Origin: Nectonema munidae | Taxonomy: Eukaryota; Nematomorpha; Nectonematoida; Nectonematidae | Direction: 5' to 3' | DNA: 64,000 nucleotides | Assembly: GCA_030549495.1 (NCBI GenBank) | Contig: JAUIRK010000920.1 | Span: 372,001 to 436,000 of the forward strand | Shown: piece by piece, positions 1 through 28,200 of the stretch | Layout: every line of letters starts with the position of its first letter | How positions within the stretch are numbered: position 1 is the first letter of the stretch | Program-made: the position numbers and the translations under genes | The notes under the pieces: generated by a model | Told to the model about the DNA's origin: nothing | Databases searched by the model: none | The model's input: the letters and a program-made list of their open reading frames with translations, nothing else

Positions 1-14264
<14,264 letters not shown>

Positions 14265-17200
14265 CTACAATCACACATGCAAACGAAGAGATTACAACAT
14301 TAATTTAGTAAGTTTTTAAAATGTCAACTTTTACAAGGCTTCCCAAACAGTGTTGTCAATTCAGAGAAAAAGTAGCTAAATTTAGAGATACTTCATTTTA
14401 CCTTTAGCGACATAAATTTTTCTCAACGATTTAGAGAACAACTGCGCATTTGGCTGAAAATACTCAACTAATGATGTTTTAAAAAAATGGGAAAAGATAG
14501 AAAAAAAGACGATTTAAAATTTTGGACAGAAGTTCATAAATTTTAACACGCTATTAAAGAAACCCTTTTTCATGATTTAATGAACTTTATTCCAGAGATA
14601 TTTCGTTAATTCAACTCAATATTATTAAAATTAGACTAAGAAATCAAATGAATTTAAATAGTACTATAAAAATTCATTGCTTATTATTATTAAGTGTGAT
14701 TTGAAAGTAGCAATAAAAGCTGTTATGAATATCAATTGATTTTTGAAGATATTGCAAAAATTAGCAGTGCAAATTTAATTTGAATTTTATAATATAATGC
14801 CCTTCTTCCAGTGAAGTTTCCTGAAGATTGGCCGGTTATATAAATATTAAAATTATAAAAAAAAATTGTAATATTGGTTACTTTTTAGCGATATTAAATT
14901 CAAAATTAAATACTTTGATTTTTGAGTTCAAATGATAGCCATATTAAATTCAGAATATCTACACTAAGATGCACATTAAGCGATTCAAAGATAGAAATCA
15001 TCGGATATGTATGACAACTCATACAAGATATAATTTTTTAAAGGGTTTAATCAGCATTGGAAATATAAAATAGTAATCAGAAAATGTCTTTATTAAAAGC
15101 TGTGCAAAACGGTAAAAACCTGGATATTACCCTATCCCAGATATCAGCTGTCGAGGTACGAATTGTTCGGGTATGAAATTGTGCAAAAACGACATTAGGC
15201 TCATGTTTCCCCAAAAAATATGTGGGTATTAGAGTTTAATGTTTTATAGCTTTTTACAGTTTTCTTGGTATAAAATATCTGGATTTTAAATTTCTCTTAT
15301 AAGTATTTCTTTGATTTGAATATGTTTATTATTTATTAGTAAATAAAAAAAATCTTTCAGTCTCAATTGACGTTAAAGAAATTTTTCCAATATCTATATA
15401 AATTGTCAATATCCGATGATCTTCTACTACTAATTTTAAACAACTTTAGTTCATTTATCAGACTCTTAAAAAAAAATTTTTTTTTAATATTGTTTATTAA
15501 ATATTTTATAATATACAGGGAAATCAGAGGAAATTGTAAAAATCCTAAAGTCAAGTTCCCTGGAAATTAACTCTAGTGGGTATATATGTGAGTGTGTGTG
15601 TGAATATTGATAGTAATCGCTTAAAACGTGAATTACAAATTTATAGATAAAATAAAATACCGTATTAAATTATCAAGCCAATAAAATTAATATCATGAAA
15701 ATTTTGAAAAATCGTTAGAAACGAGTTATAAAAATAAAATAAATCTATTTCCATTGATTCACCTTTATCTTTGATATATTAGCAAGAAATTGTGCTTTTG
15801 CATCAATAGCTTATCTTATCTTTCTTTTTATCCTCCTTTGTTAGGGGAAGAATTAAATTTTGTAATTAAAATAATAGAATGTTTCAGCTTTTAGTTAACA
15901 GTATTCATAAAATTGCCATGATCAGTTATACTTATACATATATAATACATGGAATATGTCTAGAATTTACTCCAAAAAACATATTTCCAGGATTCAATCA
16001 CTTCTTCCAATATATCTCCTAGAGCGAAAAAAATCAATATTCAGGCTCTTTCTTGTTTTCTAGTTAGGATGGGGACCCTGTCTTTAAGGTGAAAAGGTTA
16101 AAGAAATCATAAAGATCAAACATCTCGTGCAATTCTTTAGACTTGCCATTTTTTAAAGCAAATTTATACTAAAAATTATTTTTATCAATCTAGATGCTGT
16201 ATTATTTTGGTATGAAAGTGTGCAATAAATGAAAATAAGAAATATAGACAGACAATTGCCTGATGAGATAAAAAGTTCATATTCACAAAAAATAGTGATG
16301 TTATACGAAACATTAATCACTTTATTTTCAGTAATGCCAAAACATACACATTAGTGCGGCATTGAACTCTCCAAAAATAAAAATTTATGACGATTTTACT
16401 AAATATAAGTGTTTATACTGTTGACATCAAAATTTTTCAAGTTTAGCGTATTCACACAAAATATCAGGAAAAATAATCAAACGAGGTATTTTATTGCAAA
16501 GGTTTATTCATCCGTGTTCAAGTACTAAAAAACATTTTTAAATTTGTTAATTATGAGCTAAAATCCTTCTTAATAAATTTCACTCCGACTCTTTGTGCGT
16601 ATTTTACCTTGTTTAATCCTATCCTACGTATAAGTACACACATTGAAATAAGAAATAAATTATATAAAATGGACCATATTATAAAGGATCTATTACAATA
16701 TATGAGTACCTTATAAAAATGGAGTAGAAAGAGGAGGTCCACCTCGTACTGATACTAAATAATTACTAATTACAGCCTATAGCACGGATATGTATCCAAA
16801 TAGCAGCTTTGAGTTCTATATTTTTTCTTAACTAGATATCTATATTAACCTTCCCTTTGTTATTTTTTCAATATAATTGTATGGCCATTCTTACATTTTT
16901 AAAATAACAATTAAAAACAATTTCTAAAAACTTACACCAAATATATACGTCATTTTGAGAAGCAGGTAAGAATAAAAATTAAATTTATACTTTTATAAAA
17001 TTACAGAAAACTTATATACATTTAATTTTTTAGTATCAAAATCTATATTTCATAAATTTGAGGGAGGGGATATACATTAACTAAAATAATATATTTAAGA
17101 GTACAATTGACTTTTCAACTAAAAAATTATGAAGAATTAAAGCGTATAAAAGAATGAGTAAATATATGAAAAAAAAATTTAACAACGACATGCAAAATAA

Positions 17201-17384
17201 AATATATTAAATGATTACGCTTAAAATATTATCTTCAAAATGGGATTTTTGAATGTATTCAAGCCAGTGTAAAAAACTAAAAGCTTTTATAAAAGAAAAA
17301 AATATAAATTTCAACATTTAAAAAATTGAATATAAAATGGAGCAAAAGATAAACTAAAAATCAATAGTGAAAATAGATCTAGTT
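14265..17384. other. No gene seen; upstream flank of carboxylesterase
   Basis: AT-rich sequence in which a first (signal-peptide) exon of the esterase could lie. I examined minus-strand frames and found no convincing Met plus hydrophobic segment with a matching donor. Confidence 0.4.
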
Positions 17385-20300
17385 TAAAATCATTTTATTT
17401 GACCCCCTTGAAAACCCTTTCTCTCTCTCTTGAAATTTGCCTATTTTCTTTTTTTCTCCCCCTTGAAATCCTTCATGAAAGACTTTTTCACCCACTTAAA
17501 TCCCCATTTTTTTCACCTCCATCGAAATCTCAGTTGAAATGCTTTGTTCACAACTTTGAACTCCCTTCTTTTTTTTATTTCAATCTCTTGAAATTCCGCT
17601 TATTTCTTTTTGTCTCCCCCCCCCCTCCCCCTTGAAAAATATTTTCACACACCTGAAATCCCAATTTTTATTTAACCCGCTTTGAAATCCTGCTTTTTAA
17701 CCGGCCTGAAATTTCCCTTTTTTTTAAGTTCTTCCCACATGATAGACTTTTCCACCCAATTTAAATCCCCATTTTTTTCACCTCTTATGAAATCTCACTT
17801 AAAAGCTCTTTTCACCTCTTTGTAATCGCTTTTTCACCACCTTTAATTCATTTGTTTTTTTATATTTCACTCCCTTGAAATCCTGAATATTTTGTTTTTT
17901 AACCCTCTCGAAAGAATTTTTTACTCCTTTGAAATCCCCGTTTTTATTTCACCCCTTTGAAATCCAGTTTTATATTTCACCCCCTTTGAAATTCAGCTTA
18001 TTTTACCCCTTTGAAATCGCGCTTTTTTCTTTTGTTCCCCCGTTTGAAATCTCGCTTGAAAGGCTTTTTAACCCCCCTTTTTTCACCGCACTTGGAATCA
18101 CGCTTCAAAGACTTTTGTTACCCCATTGAAATACCTTATTTTATTATTTCACTCCCTTGAAATTCCATATATTTCCTTTTTTTACCCCCTTAAAATCTAA
18201 TTTTTTAATTTCACTTCCTTGAAATCGTGCTTATATCTTTTTTTCTCACCACTTGAAATCCCGCTTGAAAGGCACTAGTAGAGTTTTTTCCACTTGAAAT
18301 TAATTCTTTATTTATTTCATTCCTTTGAAATCCCGCGTATTTTCTTTACGCTTGAAAGACTTTTTAAACACTTTGAAATCCCATTTTTTATTTCACCCTC
18401 TTGAAATTCCGTTTTTTTTAATTCACCGCCTTTGAAATCTGGCTTTTATCACCACTTTGAGATCCCATTTTTTTCTTTTGTTCTCCTCCTTGAAACCTCG
18501 CTTGATAGGCTTATTCACCCACTTCCCTGTTTTTTCAACCCCTTTGAAATCTCGATTGAAAGGCTTTTTCAACACTTTGAAATCCCTTATTTTTTTTATT
18601 TCACCCCCTTGAAATCCCGCTTATTTTCTTTTATTTCTCCCCTCTTGAAAGATATCTTCACACCCTTGGAACGTTTTTTTATTTCACCCACTTTAAAATA
18701 CCGTTTTTTCACCCCCTTGAAATTCCCTCCATTTTTTTTATTTTACCCCCTTGATATCCCTTTTTTCTTTTTTTCTTCCCCCATGAAAGGCTTTCTCACC
18801 CCCTTTAAATCTACTCTTTAACCCCCTTTTAAGGCTTTATTAAACTCCTTAAAAAAACTTCATTTTTAATTCTCCCCCTTGAAATTCAGCTTTTTTTCTT
18901 TTGTTCTCGCCCTTAAAATCTTACTTAAAAGGCCTTTTCACCCCCGTTTTTTCACCGCTTCAACGATAAAAAAAATAAATTTAAACTAAAAAAAAAACTA
19001 TTTATTTTTAATAAATTTAAACGATAAAGATTTTTTCACCCTCTTAAAATACTTTATTTTATATCAGTCCCTTGAAATCCCACTTATTTTGTTATATTCA
19101 TCTTTTTGAAATCCTTTTTTATTTCATTCCCTTGAAATTCTGCTTATTTTCTTTTTTTTCTCTCCTCTTGAAGGACTTTTAACCGACTTGAAATTCTGTT
19201 TTTTATTTCACCCTCTTTAAATTCCGTTTTTTTCATTTCACTTCTTTGAAATCACGCTTATTTGCTCCCCCCCCTTTAAAGGCTTTTTCACCCCCTTTAA
19301 ATAAGGTTTTTTATTTTAGCCGCTTTGAAATAACGCTTTTTTCACCATTTTCGAAATCCCGCAATTTTCACCGCCATTGAAATCCCGTTTTTTTACCCCT
19401 TTGAAATCCCGCATTTTTTCCGCCCTCCATGAAAGGCTTTTTCACCCCCTTTAAATCCCTGTTATTTTCACCGCCCTTGAAATCTCGAATGAAATGTTCT
19501 TTTCACCTGTTTGACATCCTTTTTTTATTTCACTCCCTCAAAATCCCGTTTTTTTATTTTACCCAATTTAAATCAGATTTTTTTATTTCACCCCCTTTAA
19601 AATCCCATATTTATCACCCCTTGAAATCGCCTCTTTTTTTATATCACCTGTTTGAAATCCCATTTTTTTCATTTGTTCTCAGATCTTGAAATCTCGAATA
19701 ATGGGCTTTTTCACCCCCTTAAATCCACGTTTTTTAGCCACCGTTGAAAGACTTTTTTCACAACTTTGAAATCCCTTCTTTTTTTATCTCACTCACTTGA
19801 AATCCCTCTTATTTACACCCTTGAAATCCCATTTTTTATTTCACCGCCTTTGAAATCCCCCTTTTTTCACCCCCTTGAAACCCCTCTTTTTTTAATTTCA
19901 CTCCATCCCCCTTTTTCCATTTGTTCTCCCATCTTGAAATCTCAATTAAAAAGCGTCTTCACCCCCTTTAAATCCACGTTTTTTCACCGAACTTGAAACT
20001 CGCTTGAAAGACTTTTTTCACTCTTTTGAAATCCCCCTTATTTGTTTTCTCTCCTTTTGAAAGACTTTTCCACTACTTTGAAATCCCGTTTTTTTATTCA
20101 CCACTTTGAAATCCTAATTTATCAACCCCTTGAATCGCCTTTTTTTATTTCACCCCGTAGAAATCCTACTTTTTTCTTTTACCCCCTCCCCCCAAAGACT
20201 TTTTACCCCTTTTAAATCCCCGTTTTTAGCCGCCCTTGAAAGGTTTTTTACACCCCATTTAAAGAATTTTTCACCCTATCGAAATTCGGTTGTTTTCACC

Positions 20301-20630
20301 CCCTTGAAATCCCGTCTTTTTATATCACTCCCTTGAAATCACACTTTTGTTTTTTTCACCTCCTTGAAATTGTGCTTTTTTTCTTTCACCGCGGATGAAA
20401 TTTAGCTTGAAAGGCTTTTTCATCTCATTCAGATCCCAGAATTTTTTTTCAACCCCTGAAATCAAGCTATTTTCACCCACTTGAAATCCCTCTGTTTTTC
20501 TTTAGCTCTCCCCCTTGAAAACTTGCTTGAAAAGCTTTTTCACCCCATTTGAATGCAAAATTTTTTTATTTCAACCCCTTGATATCCCTATTTTTTCATC
20601 CTCTTCAGATCACCGCTTTTTTTGCTTGAA
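17385..20630 (+). repeat. 3.2-kb pyrimidine-rich minisatellite, unit about 24-28 bp
   Basis: Over a hundred imperfect units of the form T-run, CACCCCCTTTGAAATCCCG, all in the same orientation, with variable T-run and C-run length. Some units carry a variant with CTTGAAAGGCTTTTTC. A short A/T-rich break lies near 18.96-19.03 kb. The strand is nearly all pyrimidine apart from the GAAA word. Open frames inside it translate to repeated Phe/Pro/Leu/Lys/Ser words and are not genes. Confidence 0.92.
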
Positions 20631-20639
20631 TTGTCACTT

Positions 20640-20850
20640 GAGACATTGGATTCTAGGTCGTGAGAGAGATCATTTGTACTGTGATTCAAGATCCACTCAA
20701 AGATCATTGGTATTGTGATTATAGTTCCCCTCAAAGATCATTGATCCTGTCATTATAGTGCCAATGAAAAATAATTAGTACTATGATTCAAGGTCTCCTC
20801 AAAGATCATTTATACTGAAAAGATTATGGATACCTCCCGCAAATTGTTAC
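20640..20850 (+). repeat. Tandem repeat, 34-bp unit
   Basis: Four to five diverged units of the form TCAAAGATCATTGGTATTGT followed by GATTATAGTTCCCC. Two adjacent units are exactly 34 bp apart. The unit is the reverse complement of the tandem unit at 38237-38400. It directly follows the pyrimidine minisatellite. Confidence 0.75.
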
Positions 20851-20899
20851 CACTGTAAGATCATTGGCACCCTTAATAATCATTGATATCCACCAGAAT

Positions 20900-23480
20900 A
20901 CTTATTTACTATCATTATGGATAATCATTTATATTAAAATAATATAATTAGCAAAAATTGAGTTAATGAAATATTTTTTATAGGTCCACTGATTTGTCTA
21001 TTAATTTTAACTAAACCAATTATTGCTTTCCGATTAAAGAAAAAATTGCCAAAATGCTTCCCCATGTTGAATGGAGAATTTTGAGAACCGCACAGGCCTC
21101 TAGTACGCATAATATTATAAACTAAGCCTTATTTTCTTATATTAGTTTTGTTTTTGTAAAAAGATGCACCCTATGTTTTTGCATTTTAGGTTTTGTTCCT
21201 GAGACTTTTAATAACAAAATTAATATTTGCTGATGATACAGCGCTAGACTCTACTTAAAAATAAATATTAAAAGGTATTCTAGACTAGACCAATTTATTG
21301 TAACTATAAAAACTGTTAGTGAAAATTATTTATAAAATTAATATTATTATTTTTCTATCCGATTTGAATTTAAACTAGCCGCCTTTAAAAAAAATAATTA
21401 AGTAATCTAATACTGTTATGTTTTACTAATTTTAATTATTTGATACATTTTATAATATAAAATGTTTAAATTTGTAATATTAAAAAAATTTGAGGATGTT
21501 TTCTTTATAAATCTTTTTTATTATAAAATTTAAATATCAAAATTATGGGTAAAATTAAATACCTTACATTCCATGTAGAAACTTAAATTCTTTTTGAATA
21601 TTTATTATGAATGATGTTCTTTAGACTCATAGACACGGCTAAGCTTTTGTTGTCAACCAAGCCAAAATTTTAATATGAATTGGCGGGGGCAAAAACAATG
21701 TCAAGTCTATCTTTAATTAGAATGGGTAGAATCTAATTTTGTTGCACCTCAAAATTTCATATAAAACTTTAAAACACCCAAATCTATAAAGATATAGAAA
21801 ATATGAATAAAAAGTATAGCAAACAATTGTTACACTACTATTAAATCTAAGATATCTCGATAAAATTTTATTTATGGTATATTAATATTCAAATAAATTC
21901 TGCATCCTGTTCGCACCTCCTTACCTTTTGGTATGCCACTGCTGTAAGTCTATTCTTTTGATCCAGTCCGAAACTAAAAAACCATAAAATTTACAAAAAA
22001 AAGCTAGCTAATAGTGTAGAAAGCTTAAAAACCAATTTGCTCCTACTAATTAACTAACTTGAAAATACAAAAATGAATTTCTATGACCTAGGTTTTTTTT
22101 ACAATCAAATAATCTACTGGATAAATGTTCGCTTAACAAATATCCCAATTCAATATACGTGATCCTATAAGTAGATGTGCTTCCAACTCACTCACATCTC
22201 ATATCTAGCCTTGAAATTTGCTCGTCTTAACACACTAAAGCTGGGAAGGGAGTGGCTTTTCCCGAAGCGATCCTAAATTGTGGGTGTGGGACATTTATTA
22301 AAACTCATTATGTGGCGGATTGGGTTGAATATTAGTACTACGATTTATTTGCACATTTATTTCTCAAAATTTGGATAATTTGTCGGTTTATTTTTAAAAA
22401 ATCGTATAATTTATGGATGATTTTTAGTTAATCTATAAGATGTAACATCATCAGAGCACATCATACACATATTCATATAGATTGATAATAATATTGCATA
22501 TTATTAATCTCAATCAATGAAACAATTTTTTTTATTGAAGGAAGATATTCAGACAATTAAGTTATTGAATAATAATTAGCGACAAAATACACATTTTGAA
22601 CACACGTAACCTACGAGTTGTAACACATACACTTCAGGCACACGCACACACATATTTACATCATCAAAGGTCCATTTCTCTTCGCTGAGACTAAGTGACG
22701 AGCAAAACTAAAATTACGGGTTTTAATATTTTGAGTACAGGGCGGTTGCAAAATAAGAAAATACTTGCGGGACCCTTGTGGACACATTTTTACAGCCCTT
22801 GCAGGTCTCTAACACACACACACACACACACACATTCGAAAACACAATTCAATCTTTTTTGAGTAAGCACATTTATCAGAATCGGCAGTTCCCGATTTAT
22901 CAAATTTGCTGATGATATTTTTCCTTTTTTACGCTTCTTTTACATCTAAGCTGATTTAACTACACACATGATTTCTACACGGAATATGCTAGGGTTCTCA
23001 GATGTTTTTAATTTATCTTTTTTTGTGTAAAAGTTTCTCTCTTACTGCTCTTTTGTTTTTCATATTAGTTATTTCTGCATAAACAATTTTGTTCATGACT
23101 TCCTTCAAACATATTTGTCACAGAAACCTAATTTAAAAATTGGATATCTCTTCGTCTTAGGCCCTAGATTATACTCAGCTTACTCCAAAAACATACTCGA
23201 AATGGCCATATGTGGTTGCATTTGGCCTACAATCACATTTCCTTCCACTATCCATGTTTGCACTGTCCTAGATTTAAGTTGTACGTGATAGACGTGAAGT
23301 ATAGAAAAATCTAAGCAAAATTGAATTAAAATTCTACAATGTCATTATCATAACAACTTCTCTCCATACTGACGCCCTATATCTAAGAGTTGTCGAACTG
23401 TCCAACTTGATATTCATGGCCACGTTATCAGCTTGTTTGGAATTGGGAAGAGCTATGCATGTTTATATGGAAAATAGGGT
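20900..23480. other. No gene seen
   Basis: AT-rich spacer on both strands without recognisable coding motifs. It contains only a (CA)n microsatellite at about 22812-22834. Confidence 0.5.
22812..22834. repeat. (CA)n microsatellite
   Basis: Uninterrupted AC dinucleotide run of about 23 bp. Confidence 0.95.
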
Positions 23481-23492
23481 GATCAGAAGAGT

Positions 23493-24208
23493 GGTGCCTG
23501 GTCAAAACGTCCGAAAACAAAGAAGAATTTTTAATCTTTCAGCCATTCTGATTATACATGACCGTTTCCAGATATAATAATACTAAACAGAGCTAAGGAA
23601 AAGAACTATATCGGTTTTTAATTGCTTTTTTAACAATTTGTTTTGTTTTTCCAATAAAAAAATGTATTAACCGCATGGAGCTTAAAGGAAGAAAAATGAA
23701 AATGCAACGTCATGGTTAAATAAATTTTAAGCCTTTTAGAACAAAAGGGACTTAATGTAAGTGAACAAATTCCTCAAGATGGATTATAAAGGCATTTTAT
23801 TCAATTAACAATTTAGCCTATGCAAACTTGAATCTCTTTTTTTCCATCCACTTTTTAAAAGATACTCACATCGGTTTCTAGCCAAAACCCCGAAATCTAA
23901 AATCCTTAATTCCAAAATTGCCGAAAATCAAAATCCCCGGTACCAAAATTCCCGAAAACTAAAGTTTTCAAATTAGTTTGCAAGTTTCATGTCAACCGGT
24001 TTAAGTCTTGAAGTACCAATTTTTTTACTATTAAAAAGTTAGTTACGATTTTAAAATAAGTAGTCATAAATTCATATACTACAAATGAAAATAAACTTTA
24101 CATGGATATATGTTTGTTAACATAATTCAATATATAGCATGAAATAAATTTACAAATTCATTTTTGATTTTCGGGCGTTTTGGTTTTCAGTTGTTTTGAC
24201 CTGGAACT
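23493..24208. mobile_element. Foldback element copy A
   Basis: Left end GGTGCCTGGTCAAAACGTCC; right end is its inverted counterpart, reading GTTTTGACCTGGAACT. Further inside, short direct repeats of the CCGAAAATCAAAATCC type occur in the left part (23.88-23.96 kb). The family is the same as copies B, C and D, but the target duplication is not clean here, so this copy's exact ends are uncertain. Confidence 0.65.
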
Positions 24209-24982
24209 ATCAGAGTGTTGGTTTTTGAGCAGTTTGCTCTCGGACACTTTGCTACCGGATTTCATCTTGCTACCTCTCACTTCTCTACCATAACAATATA
24301 TTAAGCCCGCTTACCCAAAAGCCAAGCATTTGCCTAGTAGTAGTAAGATTATTTGGAAATTCAGTTTATTAATGATATTTAGCTTAATAGGTAAGAAATT
24401 TGCTATTTACTTTTCTATTAATATTTTTTTGAAAAAAAAATTATTCAAAAAAATATTGCTTATTATGTTGAACTTTGCTTTTTCTCTGTATTTTTGTGAA
24501 AGAAAGTAGTACAAATTTAAATTTTCTTTCTTATACCACCTTTTTTTTAATTTTTTTTTTATGAATTTTAAACTAATCGACATTAAACCAATATATCTAT
24601 TAGACGAATCAGTTTTAGACCTTGTTGCTTTAGACGAATTGGTCTGTTAGATCAATTTGCATTGGACCAATTGGTATTCAAGCAATCGTCGTTGGACCAA
24701 TCGTATCAAACCCGGATTCCTGTAATTTCACTCCCAAGCAAATTCTCTCGCCCACTTCTATTCTTTATATTCAAAATAAAAGTGGAAATTAATCCACTTA
24801 AAAGATTTAATTTCAATCGAGCAGTTAGATAATTCGCTTAGTTAATTAGGTGGTAATTTATTTAGTTTATCGGATAAACCTAGAATGAAATTGGTTCTTG
24901 TCAAATTACCTAAAAGCATTTGTATCATCAAACAATAATTCTTATGGATCATAGTTGTCTATTTTGCATTTTTTACTTTTAG

Positions 24983-25038
24983 TAACATATGGTGTCCTTT
25001 TTCTCTTCGAAAAACGTTGAGAATTGAACGCTGTTTCA
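24983..25038 (+). promoter_or_regulatory. Probable 5' UTR exon start with upstream ORF
   Basis: A strong acceptor (pyrimidine tract then TTTTAG, AG at 24981-24982) precedes the Emi-like start codon. An ATG at 24989 opens a 12-codon upstream ORF, MVSFFSSKNVEN, in another frame and ending just before the main ATG at 25039. An in-frame TGA at 25018 supports 25039 as the start if no further splice is used. Confidence 0.4.
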
Positions 25039-25229
25039 ATGTCACGTAGTGATTTCGCAAAGGAAGAAACGTTCATACGTGATGTGATTGAAAGAACGTT
25101 TGATTTGGACACGATAGGCAAAAATATTGGAGAAGAAAGGTATCAGATTGTGGAGAAGTTGATTCAAAAGGATTTGTTCAAAATTGTCTTTCAAATTTTT
25201 TCACATTTAGATTCCTCTGATCTGAAAAG
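25039..25229 (+). CDS. FBXO5/FBXO43-like: Emi-like exon 1 (start and first half of F-box)
   Basis: Begins MSRSDFAKEETFIRDVIERT and ends IFSHLDSSDLK plus two bases, before donor GTAACT (phase 2). LFKIVFQIFSHLDSSDLKR is the first half of an F-box. Start chosen at the first ATG after an in-frame TGA; an acceptor ending at 25021 could instead extend the frame upstream. Confidence 0.75.
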
Positions 25230-28200
25230 GTAACTAACTCCTAACATAAATTTTATTTGCTGGAAGGAAAAAATAGTAAAAAATTTTCATCAAAATAATT
25301 ACAGTGGTAAGAAAGTAGATAGAAGATGATTCAATGTCAACAAAAATTTTTTATACATCAATAATTTTTGTAATGCTTATTTTGAGGGGTAATGAAGAGT
25401 GATTGAAGCAACACAGAACAGGTAAAAGCTTCAGGCGTTTTTAAAATTTATTCCTACAAAATTTTTTGTCCCAATATCTTTACTTTTTCCTATCAATTTT
25501 TTAATTCATTTAATGATTCAACTTAAGTTCGAAATATATACCTTTTATAATGGAAAAATATTTTTTTTTGTTTATATTTTAATGAATTTTTAATGAAATC
25601 GTAATGAAATATTTTAGGTTTTCATCCTTCGCGATTTTTCTATATTTTCCTTCCAAATTTCGCTATTTATTTTCTTTAATGCCGTTTAAAACGCGTGAAG
25701 TAGCGAATCCGCGAAAGTTGAACCGGGGATACAGATTGTGCAAGACTGCCGCCACATATAAAGATATAGTAGCGTAAAAATAATTGTATGGAGCAAAGTC
25801 TTTGAAATATTGTTTTATACACTACAACATCATCATCATCATCATCATCAAATGAATTTGCACTCGTCAGAATAAATTATGAAAATGGAAGAAGATAAAT
25901 TCATTCCAGCTGTAGAATTTTTGATTCAGCAGGTTTTATATGGTGATACACTTAAAGCAAATTCCTTCTGCATGTGAGATCTAATTCTTAGTGGATGCGG
26001 ATGTCATAATTGCTACTCTAAGCAAACGCAAGTTACATACTTTTTGAGAGAAGATGCTTCTTCTTCTTCTTTTTTTTTAATTCTCTCAATCCTACATCTT
26101 TTTTTATATTATTCAAAAGACTTGTTTTATCTTTTGTGAGCAGACTTTTCGTGTTTTCGGGATAAGTCAGAGTGAATATTTAAAATCTATCTTTTCACTA
26201 ATTTCCACTTCATTGGCATAATAATGCAAATTCGAGCTATATTTGATCATATGCGTTAATTTGAACAAGAGCCCATACATTTTTCAGCGAAGAAAATAAC
26301 TATATACAAAAGTTTCTCTATAATAGGTTTTTCCCTATAGATTACTGTAAATGAAAGAGTAAATGTCTTTGTTATATTTACTAAATATAATTCAAACGAT
26401 GAAGTCTTTTATTCCAAACATCAAATATATAGCATCTTTATTCTTAGATATTCGTTTTATTTTTTAATGTTTTAGATTTTCTAGTTAAAACTTTTCTGTA
26501 GTTTTTATAATAAGAATGTTTTCACTCCTTTTTCATAAGTGCACTCCTTTAGTTCAAAAAACATGAGCCAGTGTTATTTTTCTGAATATATTTCTTACTC
26601 CACAGATCTGCTTAAAATAACTAACTTACATAATTCTAAATTGCCATCCTTTCAAAACAAAGTTCTAAAAAAAGTTATTTCCTGTTAAAATCACGAAATA
26701 TGTGTGGCGCTAACTAATTCGAGTCAAAACGTCTGAAACTTGAATCTACAAAAATATTTAAAAATTTAAGATTTTTTCTTGTATCTACACATTTTTCCAA
26801 TTATTATTATCTTATATATTTTTCTAAGAATATGTTAAATTTAACACTTTCTTGTTTCACATGCATAAAATACAGATACAGGATTCCTAATTTATCAATC
26901 TTATCGAATCGAACGGTGCCTGGTCAAAACGTCCGAAATCAAAAACGTCCGAAAACCAAAACGTCCGTAACCAAAAGGTCCGAAAATTAGATTAATAGTA
27001 TCTGAACCCTATAAAAACATTTTTTTCGAGAATCAAATTTGTTTAGGAAAAAAACTGAAAAATTTAGCACAAAATTTTTTTATTTAAAAAATTCTATTTC
27101 TAGTTTATTAGTTTAAAACTTTACATATTTTAGATTTAAATGAAAAATGCATATAATCAAGCGTGTCTTTTTACTGGAATAGATAAAAATTCATTCCAAT
27201 CTCTTAAATTCCATTCAAATCGTGTAGTTTTTCCTTTGATTTTTGATAACAAGTCTAATTTTCAAAGTCTTGCAAATTCGACTAATTAGTATAACTTTTT
27301 CCGAGACTTTTTTTGTTTTGTGAAGTTATGATTTCCAGACGTTTTTATTTTCGCACCTTTTGGTTTCGGGCGTTTTGGTTTTCGGACGTTTTGGTTATGG
27401 ACGTTTTGGTTTCGGATGTTTTGGATTTCGGACGTTTTGACTATGAACCGAATCGAACTACTGAAATTTTGAACCAAAATCAGAAATTATTTATATTCTT
27501 GTTTTTCTGTTTAAAATTAGTCACACCTTTTCTGGTTTCAAACTGATTTTCCATTTAAATTGGTAGTTTAATTGTTTTTCAAACCAAAGAAATAATGTGT
27601 TTTTGTATGATCACTTTTATCTTTCAAGTCAAATTGATCATTATCATTTCGTGTCAAATCGACCGACGGTTTTGAAAACTCTCCAAATAGAATAAACTTC
27701 CAAAAATAGTAACGGCCGAATTATTATTTTCAGGCGTTTTGACCCGGCATCGGCGCGAACATATATTTAACTTTTAAAATATTTTTCACCAATTTTCATG
27801 TTTCATTTGGGATATACCAATCTTGTTTTTTTGTTCTTAAAAAGGATGCGTCTTGTGAATCACTTTTGGAATTCTTTAGTCTCGATGTCTGCCACTTTTT
27901 TGGAAAAAAGAAATATTAGAACAATATTGAAAAAGAAGGTGAGTTTTTTTTGCTTTTTTAATATCTTCAAAAAAATATAACATCCTATTTTAAGTTTATT
28001 TTTTTATAATCTCATATAAAAAGCGTGGGTGTTAGTAGTCGGTCTATTATGTAATTCTCTTTACGGAGTCACTACATTGCAGTTACAGTTAGGAGCTAGA
28101 AGTTTTTGCGAAATAATTCTGATCATTTTTTTCTCCCATTTTCAGATGATATAAGACGCGTATATCCAAAAAGATATAAGATCCATTGAGTAATCTAGAA

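Noticed and set aside
16551-16742. Minus-strand hydrophobic frame as the esterase signal-peptide exon
   Set aside because: Hydrophobic throughout rather than a short N-terminal segment, no suitable donor, and no cleavage-like site.
17399-20718. Open frames of 60-130 codons inside the pyrimidine minisatellite
   Set aside because: They translate the repeated word into Phe/Pro/Leu/Lys/Ser strings in whichever frame lacks stops; no start context, splice sites or domain.
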